Made by a program: the position numbers and the translations under genes. This document shows positions 30,732-36,717 of a stretch of DNA of 36,717 nt, piece by piece; position 1 is the first letter of the stretch, and each line of letters begins with the position of its first letter. Below the pieces are notes generated by a model, which saw only the letters and a program-made list of their open reading frames with translations, was not told the origin of the DNA and did no database searches. This stretch comes from an uncultured Lachnoclostridium sp. (lineage in GTDB: Bacteria > Bacillota > Clostridia > Lachnospirales > Lachnospiraceae): the NCBI GenBank assembly GCA_905212635.1, contig CAJMFH010000027.1, positions 1 to 36,717 of the forward strand, in the 5' to 3' direction.

Positions 30732-32000
30732 ATGTTATTAGATGGAAGCGTTACAAAACAAGAAGCGATTAATGATTGTCTTACTTACTGGAACCCAAAC
30801 CGTACGCAGACCTGGTTTGATATGGGAATCGATATCATCATCGGCAAACGCGAAGGGTATTATTTCTGGGACATGGATGGTAAAAAATACATGAACCTTC
30901 ATCTGAACGGCGGAACATTTAACCTCGGACACCGCAATCCGGAAGTGATCGCAGCTCTCGAAGAAGGAGTTAAAGAGTTCGATATCGGAAACCATCACTT
31001 TGGTTCCGTGGCCCGCGGTAAATTGGCAAAAAGCCTTGTCACTACGGCGACTCCGGGTATGCAGTATGCCATCTTTTCCAGCTGCGGCGGCGAGGCCGTC
31101 GATGTGGCGATCAAGAGTGTGCGTTATGCGACAAAACGCCGTAAGATCGTATCTTTGCAGAAATGTTACCACGGTCATACCGGACTGGCACTCTCTGCCG
31201 GCGATCCATTTTTCAAGGATGCATTTTTGTGCGATGGTGCCGACCAGTACTATGAGCAGGTGCCAATGAACGACGTGGATGCAATGGAAACCGTACTGAA
31301 AAAAGAAGATGTTGCAGGTGTTATCATTGAAACCATTCCGGCGACATACGGATTCCCGATTCCGGAGCCGGGCTACCTGAAAGCGGTAAAAGCGCTCTGT
31401 GAAAAATACGGAACGCTTTACATCGCCGATGAAGTGCAGACCGGTCTTATGAGAACCGGAAAAATGTGGGGAATTATGCACGAGGGCGTAAATCCGGATG
31501 TCATCGTCAGTGGAAAAGGTCTGAGCGGCGGTATTTATCCGGTTGCAGCGACGATCATGACGAAGCAGGCAGGAAAATGGGTTGAGGAAATCGGCCGCAG
31601 CCACACATCGACGTTTGGTGGTTCGGAACTGGGATGTGTTGTAGCCAATAAAGTTGTCGAAATGGTAACCCGCAAGGAAACCGTGGATAATGTACATTTT
31701 CTTGAAGGCTATCTGAAGAAAGGATTGGATGAAGTTCACAAATTGTATCCCGATTTCTTCACAAGTTATACACAGCGAGGCATCATCTTTGGTCTCGAAT
31801 TTGATTTTGAAAATGGTGGACAGCATGCGATGCGTGCCCTCTTTAACAACGGAATCTGGGCAATCTACGCAAGGTTCAATCCGAAAATCGTACAGTTTAA
31901 GCCGGGACTTCTCTGCACCAAAGAGTATTGCGACGAGCTTTTGGAGAAATTTGAGAAGAGTGTCAAAGAAGCGAAAGAGACTTGTGCAAAATGCGAATGA
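30732..32000 (+). CDS. Class III PLP-dependent aminotransferase
   Basis: PLP enzyme of 422 residues in the ornithine/GABA/AGXT2 class. Marks are the cofactor-contact SSCGGEAVDVAIK, CYHGHTG, the aspartate motif YIADEVQTGLMRTG and the Schiff-base lysine K262 in SGKGLSGGIYPV. Class III enzymes usually act on omega-amino groups; a few (AGXT2L1, AGXT2L2) are phospho-lyases that work after a kinase. The next gene encodes such a kinase, so both activities deserve thought. ATG at 30732 follows TGGAGG (30720-30725); an upstream ATG (30675) lies within the previous gene. The C-terminus ends CAKCE, a slightly odd Cys pair. Confidence 0.87.
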   Translation: MLLDGSVTKQEAINDCLTYWNPNRTQTWFDMGIDIIIGKREGYYFWDMDGKKYMNLHLNGGTFNLGHRNPEVIAALEEGVKEFDIGNHHFGSVARGKLAKSLVTTATPGMQYAIFSSCGGEAVDVAIKSVRYATKRRKIVSLQKCYHGHTGLALSAGDPFFKDAFLCDGADQYYEQVPMNDVDAMETVLKKEDVAGVIIETIPATYGFPIPEPGYLKAVKALCEKYGTLYIADEVQTGLMRTGKMWGIMHEGVNPDVIVSGKGLSGGIYPVAATIMTKQAGKWVEEIGRSHTSTFGGSELGCVVANKVVEMVTRKETVDNVHFLEGYLKKGLDEVHKLYPDFFTSYTQRGIIFGLEFDFENGGQHAMRALFNNGIWAIYARFNPKIVQFKPGLLCTKEYCDELLEKFEKSVKEAKETCAKCE

Positions 32001-32015
32001 GGCGGGCGGGGGGAG

Positions 32016-32035
32016 TCCTGAATGTAAATTCAGGA
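32016..32035 (+). other. GTAA-loop hairpin before the kinase gene
   Basis: TCCTGAAT-GTAA-ATTCAGGA is a perfect 8-bp stem with a GNRA-type loop in the 65-base gap between the class III aminotransferase and the kinase. It lacks a T-run, so it is more likely an RNA stabiliser or processing site than a terminator. Confidence 0.5.
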
Positions 32036-32065
32036 TTTACAATATGAAACCAAGGGGGAATTGAC

Positions 32066-33070
32066 ATGGGAACATTGTTAGAGCCGGATGATATCCGAGT
32101 GCAGCTGCAGTCACAATTGCTTTTGCATTATGATCTGCCGGGAGATACGAAAGTATATCATTTGAAATATTCGGAGAATTTTACCTATCGTCTTGAAAGT
32201 GAAATGACCGGCGAGAAATACGTTCTCCGTGTCAACCGCCCCGGATATCATGATCTGACGGAACTCGAAAGCGAACTTTCGTGGATCCGGGCAGTGAAAC
32301 GGGATACGGACATCCGGACGGCGGATGTTCTCCCGGGAAAAGATGGAAAATTTATCCAGCAACTTGCTTTTACCGGAAGCACCGACAAATATGTGTGCAG
32401 TTTATTTTCTTTTGTGGAAGGCATCGGAATCCGCGGTATGTCCACGGAAGAACTGATCCCTTATCAAAAGCAGATTGGCGAGATTACGGCAAAGCTTCAT
32501 CTTCACGCGATGACATGGAATGCCGACAATTCTCTGCCGCGGTTTCACTGGGACATTGAAGATATGTTTGGCGACACGTCGCGCTGGGGCGATTGGAGCA
32601 AAAATCCGGCATTGACCCCGGAGCAGAAAGAAATTTTTGCCAAAACCGTGGAAATCGGATGCAAGAAACTGGAAAAGTATGGAAAGTCATCGGACCGCTA
32701 TGGTTTGATTCATTCGGACTTAAACATCAACAATATTTTGGTGGATGGCGATCAGGTAAAAATTTTGGATTTTGACGATTGTGGATATGGCTGGTTTTTA
32801 TTTGACTTATCCACAGCAGTTTTGGAATACGATACCAACCTTTCTGAGATGACGAGGGCATGGCTGGACGGCTACCAGACCGTCCGCCCTCTCTCGGCTG
32901 AGGATTTGGAGGAAGTAGATACCTTTATCGTGCTTCGTAAGATCGTCCGCATGGGATGGATCGCGTCGCACTGGGACAATGACACGGTAAAACGCGTGAC
33001 AGACCGCTATTATACGGAAACGGAAAAACTGGCGCGTGCTTATTGTGAAAGGAATGGAGGATGCTTATGA
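32066..33070 (+). CDS. Aminoglycoside-phosphotransferase-fold small-molecule kinase
   Basis: ATP-dependent kinase of 334 residues. The catalytic loop is HSDLNINN (216-223: His216, Asp218, Asn223) and the metal motif is LDFDD (Asp235). An N-terminal lobe with KVYHLKYSENFTYRLE and YVLRVNRPG provides the ATP lysine/arginine contacts. The APH fold covers choline, ethanolamine, homoserine, methylthioribose and hydroxylysine kinases. It is close to a class III PLP enzyme, as are hydroxylysine kinase and its phospho-lyase partner in animals, so phosphorylation of an amino alcohol or hydroxy amino acid is plausible. Antibiotic resistance is not suggested. GGGGG precedes the ATG. Confidence 0.8.
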   Translation: MGTLLEPDDIRVQLQSQLLLHYDLPGDTKVYHLKYSENFTYRLESEMTGEKYVLRVNRPGYHDLTELESELSWIRAVKRDTDIRTADVLPGKDGKFIQQLAFTGSTDKYVCSLFSFVEGIGIRGMSTEELIPYQKQIGEITAKLHLHAMTWNADNSLPRFHWDIEDMFGDTSRWGDWSKNPALTPEQKEIFAKTVEIGCKKLEKYGKSSDRYGLIHSDLNINNILVDGDQVKILDFDDCGYGWFLFDLSTAVLEYDTNLSEMTRAWLDGYQTVRPLSAEDLEEVDTFIVLRKIVRMGWIASHWDNDTVKRVTDRYYTETEKLARAYCERNGGCL

Positions 33071-34251
33071 TTTCAAAAGAATATACAAATATTGGAAGTA
33101 AGAGTTCGGCAATCCGAGAAATGTTTGATCTTGCCCTTGAACGGAGCAAGGTTGTCGGCGAGGAAAATGTTTACAATTTTTGTATTGGAAATCCCAATGT
33201 TCCGACGCCGGAATGTGTAAAAGAAGAGTTGATGCATCTTTTGGAAACGGAAAATCCATTCCATCTTCATGGTTACACAACGTCAGCCGGCGACGAGGAA
33301 GCGAGAGATGCGATTGCCGAAGGATTGAATGACCGCTACGGCACACATTTTACCAGAGAAAATCTGTATTTCACCGTTGGCGCTGCGTGCGCGCTTAACA
33401 TTTGTTTTCGTGCGTTGTGCAATCCGGGAGATGAATTTATCTCGTTTGCCCCATATTTTCCGGAATACCGTTTTTATTTGGAAACAATCGGTGTCAAATT
33501 TGTTGCCGTGCCTTCGCGGACGGAAGATTTCCAGATTGACCCGGACACATTTGAAAAGGCAATTACGGAGAAAACGAAAGGCGTTATCGTGAACTCGCCA
33601 AACAATCCGTCCGGTGCCGTTTATTCGAAAGAAACGATTAAAAATATATGTGAAATACTGGCAAAAAAAGAAAAGGAATACGGCCACGCAATTTATATTA
33701 TCGCGGATGAGCCGTACCGAGAAATTGCCTACGATGTAGAAGTTCCGTATATTCCGAACTTTTATCGCAATACACTTGTGTGCTATTCTTACAGCAAATG
33801 TCTTTCCATCCCCGGCGAGCGAATGGGCTATCTTGTTATGCCGTCGGAGATTGATGAGTTTGATTCGATCAAAAAGGCAGTTTCCGGGGCAGCGCGTGTC
33901 CTCAGTTACGTCAACACCCCGACAATGTTCCAGCTTCTTATGAAGAAGTGCCATGAGGATGTCGCAGATATGAGCATTTACCGCAGAAACCGTGATCTTC
34001 TCTACAATGCTCTTACCGACCTTGGATTTTCATGCGTGAAACCGGATGGAGCTTTTTATCTGTTTCCAAAATCACTCGAACCGGACGACTACGCATTTTG
34101 TAAAAAGGCAGTAGAACACAATCTGATTCTTGTACCGGGAACCGAATTTGGCTGTCCGGAGCACGTCCGCATCTCGTATTGTATTTCGACAGAGCAGATT
34201 GAACGTGCCTTGCCGGCATTTAAGACTCTTGCCGAGGAATATAAAAATTAA
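33067..34251 (+). CDS. Class I/II PLP-dependent aminotransferase
   Basis: Aspartate-aminotransferase-fold enzyme of 394 residues that moves an alpha-amino group to a 2-oxo acid. Key residues: NSPNNPSGAVY, the IADEPYREIAYD aspartate, the Schiff-base lysine K244 in YSYSKCLSIPGERMGY, and the C-terminal arginine in HVRISYC. The start is set at the ATG at 33067, which overlaps the kinase stop (ATGA) with GGAGG six bases before it; the in-frame ATG at 33061 directly abuts that site. It ends the operon; no clear terminator is visible before the convergent regulator gene. Alanine or branched-chain substrates are all possible. Confidence 0.87.
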   Translation: MISKEYTNIGSKSSAIREMFDLALERSKVVGEENVYNFCIGNPNVPTPECVKEELMHLLETENPFHLHGYTTSAGDEEARDAIAEGLNDRYGTHFTRENLYFTVGAACALNICFRALCNPGDEFISFAPYFPEYRFYLETIGVKFVAVPSRTEDFQIDPDTFEKAITEKTKGVIVNSPNNPSGAVYSKETIKNICEILAKKEKEYGHAIYIIADEPYREIAYDVEVPYIPNFYRNTLVCYSYSKCLSIPGERMGYLVMPSEIDEFDSIKKAVSGAARVLSYVNTPTMFQLLMKKCHEDVADMSIYRRNRDLLYNALTDLGFSCVKPDGAFYLFPKSLEPDDYAFCKKAVEHNLILVPGTEFGCPEHVRISYCISTEQIERALPAFKTLAEEYKN

Positions 34252-34300
34252 GGCAGCAATTCAGCATATAATGAGCAGGAGGGGCGGAATGATTACAAAA

Positions 34301-34966
34301 TTAAATGTTAAATTTTATCATTTCAAAATGATTTTTGCGATATCGGATCAATCCCTCCTCCTGCATTTTGCCAAGTTCTTTGGAAAGTGCACTGCGGTCA
34401 AGATTAAGATAATCCGCCATCTGCTGGCGGTTGAATGGGATGTCAAAAGCTGTACTTCCGGTGCGTGTGACCTGCTCCGAAAAATAGATTGCAAGCCGCT
34501 CGCGGATTGTCTTTGGTGAAGTGCAGAAAATACGGCTGGACAGGACAAGATTTTTCTGCATGGAAATAAAGAGAAGATTACGTGTGATCTTCTGTGCAAG
34601 AGGAGAATTTTTTGTATTTTCCAATAAATTCCGCACATTAAAAAATACAATCCTGCATGCCTGTGCAGCGACAACATCTACCATCATAGGCGTCTCTGTG
34701 ATGGCATAAGTTTCTGCAAAAACATCTCCTGTTTCTAACTTATTTAATATGGTTGAATTACCTAAAATATCGTTGTTTTCAATAACTACACTACCGTCTA
34801 TTATAATGCCTATTTCGCTGGTATTTTCTCCCATGGAAAATAGAATTTCTCCCTTATTATAAGATTTCTTTCTTAATAAAGAAAGAGTCTCTAATCTATG
34901 CCAGTCATTTTCGTCAAAATCTTGAAAAATCGCATTGTTCGATAATTGTCTGATAATTTTTTTCAA
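34301..34966 (-). CDS. Crp/Fnr-family transcriptional regulator
   Basis: Regulator of 221 residues: a cyclic-nucleotide-like beta-barrel domain (about 25-125; GEILFSMGENTSEIGIIIDGSVVI, the GDVFAE loop), a long dimer helix, and a C-terminal helix-turn-helix (about 168-210; FNRQQMADYLNLDRSALSKELGKMQEEGLIRY). The typical cAMP-binding arginine-serine motif is absent, so another signal is sensed. There are only two cysteines, both outside an Fnr-type N-terminal cluster, so it is not a classic iron-sulfur Fnr; heme or redox sensing of HcpR type is possible. It starts with TTG behind AAGGAG. It is divergent from the ferredoxin gene whose promoter it probably activates. Confidence 0.88.
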   Translation of the reverse strand: MKKIIRQLSNNAIFQDFDENDWHRLETLSLLRKKSYNKGEILFSMGENTSEIGIIIDGSVVIENNDILGNSTILNKLETGDVFAETYAITETPMMVDVVAAQACRIVFFNVRNLLENTKNSPLAQKITRNLLFISMQKNLVLSSRIFCTSPKTIRERLAIYFSEQVTRTGSTAFDIPFNRQQMADYLNLDRSALSKELGKMQEEGLIRYRKNHFEMIKFNI

Positions 34967-34980
34967 TTTTTTCTCCTTTC

Positions 34981-34994
34981 GTTGTTATAACCAC
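34981..34994. promoter_or_regulatory. Candidate Crp/Fnr binding site between the divergent genes
   Basis: GTTGTTATAACCAC is a 14-bp palindrome with one mismatched pair and a perfect 8-bp core, GTTATAAC (34984-34991). Its centre is at -41.5 from the ferredoxin start predicted from the TATAAT box, the standard place for class II activation. It is also only 15 bases from the regulator's start codon, so it could regulate both genes. Confidence 0.55.
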
Positions 34995-35016
34995 CGATTT
35001 TTTATTTTTATTTTAC

Positions 35017-35022
35017 TATAAT
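35017..35022 (+). promoter_or_regulatory. -10 box of the ferredoxin gene promoter, no good -35 box
   Basis: TATAAT at 35017-35022 predicts a start near 35029. No TTGACA-like sequence is found 16-18 bases upstream, which is typical of promoters that need an activator at -41.5. Confidence 0.55.
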
Positions 35023-35062
35023 GAAATCACAAAATCAACAAAAAGGAAGGATGAATGTACAA

Positions 35063-35881
35063 ATGGTACGTAGAATTATTCAAATAAATGAAGATAAATG
35101 TAATGGATGCGGCGCCTGCGCCTCTGCCTGTCACGAAGGTGCAATCGGAATGGTGGATGGAAAAGCAAAACTTCTCCGCGATGATTATTGTGACGGACTT
35201 GGCGACTGCCTCCCAACGTGTCCGACAGGAGCGATCAAGTTTGTTGAGCGTGAGGCAGCGGCATACGACGAAGAAGCGGTAAAAGAAAATATGAAAAAAC
35301 GCGCAGCCAAAGCAGATCCAGCAGGCGCGGCGGCTTCCGAACACGCGGCGTCTCAGGCAGGCGCAGCATCCCAGCCGGCAGATAGGACATCTCAATCAAC
35401 TGAGGCGACACCTCAGCCGACCGGCGGCTGTCCGGGAAGCCGTATGCGGATGCTTCGCCAGCAGGCAGAGAAAGAGGATGTTTTGGCGGGGGAAATTAAT
35501 TTTGTTAAAGCACCCACTTCCCAGCTTGCCCAATGGCCGTGCCAGATCAAACTTGTGCCAACCAATGCTCCGTATTTCAATGGCGCAAAGCTCTTGATCG
35601 CGGCGGATTGCACCGCTTACGCTTATGCTAATATGCACCAGGAATTTATGCGTGGCAAGGTAACGATCATCGGCTGTCCGAAACTGGATGATATTGATTA
35701 CAGTGAGAAATTGACGACGATCATCCGCGACAATGATATCAAAGAAGTAACAATTGTCCGCATGGAAGTTCCTTGCTGTGGCGGTCTGGAAATGGCGGCG
35801 AAAAAAGCAATTCAGGAGAGTGGCAAGTTTATTCCATGGCAGGTCGTAACGATCTCAATTGACGGAAAGAAATTGGATTGA
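35063..35881 (+). CDS. Ferredoxin-type iron-sulfur protein with Ala/Gln/Ser-rich linker
   Basis: Iron-sulfur protein of 272 residues. Residues 1-60 carry two ferredoxin motifs: Cys13/16/19/23 is complete, while the second has Cys43, 49 and 53 with Leu46 where a fourth ligand would be, so it may hold a 3Fe cluster or use another ligand. A low-complexity Ala/Ser/Gln/Thr linker (about 80-125) joins it to a C-terminal domain with further cysteines (CPGSR, WPCQ, ADCTAYA, GCPKLDD, VPCCGG). Proteins of this sort are found in clostridia with HcpR-like regulators and hybrid-cluster proteins, but no hcp gene is here. The ATG at 35063 fits homologue starts; GGAAGG is 12 bases before it, rather far. Confidence 0.8.
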   Translation: MVRRIIQINEDKCNGCGACASACHEGAIGMVDGKAKLLRDDYCDGLGDCLPTCPTGAIKFVEREAAAYDEEAVKENMKKRAAKADPAGAAASEHAASQAGAASQPADRTSQSTEATPQPTGGCPGSRMRMLRQQAEKEDVLAGEINFVKAPTSQLAQWPCQIKLVPTNAPYFNGAKLLIAADCTAYAYANMHQEFMRGKVTIIGCPKLDDIDYSEKLTTIIRDNDIKEVTIVRMEVPCCGGLEMAAKKAIQESGKFIPWQVVTISIDGKKLD

Positions 35882-35941
35882 TGATAAGAGGGCTTGACGT
35901 CGTTTCTGCGAATCGAGTTGTTTTTAAAGAAAGGGAAATTT

Positions 35942-36436
35942 ATGCAGAAAAAAGAGTTGCAGGATCTGCTGACAGGCGCGCTGATCGGTTTGGTAAAGGC
36001 CTGTGGAACGAATCCTAAAACGGAAAATACAGATGCTGTCGTGGTGGAAGGACTGGCTATGACATCGCCGGACTTCCCAGCCGGAAATCTTACCGAGGCT
36101 GATCTGGCGTCGTTCATCGCCAAAGTCCGTGACGAAAAATTCACCGTTTCTCCAGGGTGCCGCCTTTGTGCGGCACCCTGCGGCAATACCTCGGATTTTG
36201 ATATGCAAGAAATTGCCGGTGAAGAAAAAGAGCAAAAGATGAAGCGCGAACTTCTGGCGTTGATCCAGGCGATGGCTGTAAAAATATGGAAAGAAAGCGA
36301 GGGCGGGAATGATGATGCTTGCGCAGCAAAGCCGGAGCAGGTGTTTTTCTTTTATAAGGCGTTGTCTATAATCAGTTATGATTTTACGTGCGAAGAACTT
36401 GCACCGGTGCTGGAAGAAGCCAGAAGTTTCGGATAA
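35942..36436 (+). CDS. Hypothetical protein, cysteine-containing, downstream of the ferredoxin gene
   Basis: No family recognised. The 164-residue soluble protein has a helical N-terminal part, a short cysteine motif (PGCRLCAAPCGN, about 72-83) that could bind iron-sulfur or zinc, and a helical C-terminal part with one more cysteine in ISYDFTCEELAPVL. AAAGGGAAA lies before the ATG at 35942; a longer in-frame start at 35894 lacks a site. It is 60 bases from the ferredoxin gene, so it is likely part of the same Crp/Fnr-regulated unit. The DNA of the cysteine motif contains a perfect 11-bp hairpin. Confidence 0.65.
   Translation: MQKKELQDLLTGALIGLVKACGTNPKTENTDAVVVEGLAMTSPDFPAGNLTEADLASFIAKVRDEKFTVSPGCRLCAAPCGNTSDFDMQEIAGEEKEQKMKRELLALIQAMAVKIWKESEGGNDDACAAKPEQVFFFYKALSIISYDFTCEELAPVLEEARSFG
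36153..36180. repeat. Perfect 11-bp inverted repeat inside the hypothetical gene
   Basis: CAGGGTGCCGC (36153-36163) and GCGGCACCCTG (36170-36180) are exact inverted copies with a 6-base loop. They encode the cysteine motif of the protein. No T-run follows. It may pause translation or mark an inserted palindromic repeat that has stayed in frame. Confidence 0.6.
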
Positions 36437-36477
36437 AGGCAACCTGCCACGGGAAATTTGGAAAATAGGTTGCCTTT
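36435..36477 (+). terminator. Hairpin overlapping the last stop codon (terminator-like)
   Basis: AAAGGCAACCT (36435-36445) and AGGTTGCCTTT (36467-36477) are perfectly complementary with a 21-base loop, and the stem ends in three T residues. It begins within the stop codon of the preceding gene. The T-run is short, so efficiency is uncertain. The same motif starts the repeat cluster to the right. Confidence 0.5.
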
Positions 36478-36667
36478 CCGGTGTTGCATGGCGGCGAAAG
36501 GCAACGTAAAGAAGAAAAACAGGCGACGCAGGTTGCTTTTAGAGCTGGCAAGAAGCTAGAAAAGCAACGAAAAAGGTAGGAGTAACTGGGATAGGTTGCC
36601 TTTCCGGTGTTGTGTGGCGGCGAAAGGCAACGTAAAGAGGGAAACAAGGCGACGCAGGTTGCCTTTT
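36465..36667. repeat. Two-copy direct repeat of about 76 bp, each with an internal palindrome
   Basis: Nearly identical units at 36465-36540 and 36591-36667 (period 126 bp) each begin ATAGGTTGCCTTTCCGGTGT and contain a 10-bp inverted repeat, GTTGCCTTTC/GAAAGGCAAC (36469-36478 with 36496-36505, and 36595-36604 with 36622-36631). Together with flanking copies, the motif GGTTGC(C)TTT or its complement occurs about eight times in 230 bases. No gene is supported in 36437-36717. The array may continue beyond the window. Confidence 0.65.
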
Positions 36668-36717
36668 CTCTGGCACCCCGGAAAGAAGGAAAAACAAGTC
36701 ACTACAGTGGTGAGTTG

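Noticed and set aside
32066..33070. Aminoglycoside resistance gene
   Set aside because: The APH fold is shared by many metabolic kinases, and the gene sits inside a catabolic operon between two aminotransferases without any mobile-element context.
36384..36647. 87-codon - strand frame with repeated RCLSPP-NTGKATY segments
   Set aside because: The internal amino-acid repeats only mirror the DNA direct repeats at 36465-36667, and it runs into the end of the hypothetical gene on the other strand.
36465..36667. Possible CRISPR array
   Set aside because: Only two long, unequal units of about 76 bp with one 50-bp gap, no short regular repeat-spacer pattern and no cas genes.

Overview
The window looks like the chromosome of an anaerobic Firmicute, most likely a gut-type Clostridia of the Lachnospiraceae kind. 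The reasons are strong AGGAGG-type ribosome sites, moderate GC content, tightly packed co-directional operons, many ferredoxin-type proteins and familiar clostridial gene fusions (precorrin-2 dehydrogenase-HemC and CobA-HemD). The species cannot be named from sequence alone. No rRNA, tRNA, insertion sequence, phage gene or CRISPR array was seen.

Region 1 (about 170-21730, all + strand) is one run of 23 genes for assimilatory sulfate reduction and its cofactor. The order is cysK, sulfate-binding lipoprotein, cysT, cysW, cysA, aprA, aprB, cysD, cysN, metY, a small siroheme sulfite reductase, a TusA/SirA-like protein, thioredoxin, a ThiS-like sulfur carrier, a ThiF/MoeB-like activating enzyme, a JAMM metalloprotease, hemA, sirC-hemC, cobA-hemD, hemB, hemL, trxB and an Rrf2-family regulator. 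Sulfate is imported, adenylated by CysDN to APS, reduced to sulfite by an AprBA-type APS reductase (normally known from dissimilatory metabolism), and reduced on to sulfide by a compact sulfite reductase. The hem/cob genes run from glutamyl-tRNA to uroporphyrinogen III and on towards siroheme for that reductase. The ThiS-like carrier ends in Gly-Gly-Gly-Ala-Phe. It therefore needs trimming before activation, and with the JAMM protease, the ThiF-like enzyme and MetY it matches the protein-thiocarboxylate route to homocysteine described for Wolinella succinogenes (HcyS/HcyD/HcyF). CysN carries a C-terminal extension that looks like an APS-kinase fold without its P-loop. The Rrf2 protein has no cysteine, as expected of a CymR-like rather than an IscR-like regulator, and two palindromes sit at the leading promoter.

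Region 2 (about 21730-24820) is mostly on the - strand. It holds two very small membrane proteins around a 94-bp palindromic element, an unknown secreted or anchored protein, an AEC-family transporter and a FadR-type GntR regulator. A GntR-like operator abuts the regulator's own -35 box. A second, related palindromic sequence lies in the regulator's leader.

Region 3 (about 24970-34251, + strand) is a catabolic or salvage operon: a polar amino-acid-type ABC transporter (lipoprotein, permease, ATPase), a spermidine/thialysine-type N-acetyltransferase, a D-2-hydroxyacid dehydrogenase, a YtcJ-type amidohydrolase, a class III aminotransferase, an APH-fold small-molecule kinase and a class I aminotransferase. 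It begins with a near-consensus promoter followed at once by a terminator-like hairpin (candidate attenuator). The kinase beside a class III PLP enzyme recalls hydroxylysine or ethanolamine-phosphate metabolism, but the substrate is unknown.

Region 4 (about 34300-36717) has a Crp/Fnr-family regulator divergent from a 2x[4Fe-4S]-type ferredoxin protein and a 164-residue unknown protein. A palindrome centred at -41.5 of the ferredoxin promoter suggests class II activation by the regulator. The window ends in a cluster of inverted and direct repeats built from a GGTTGCCTTT motif.
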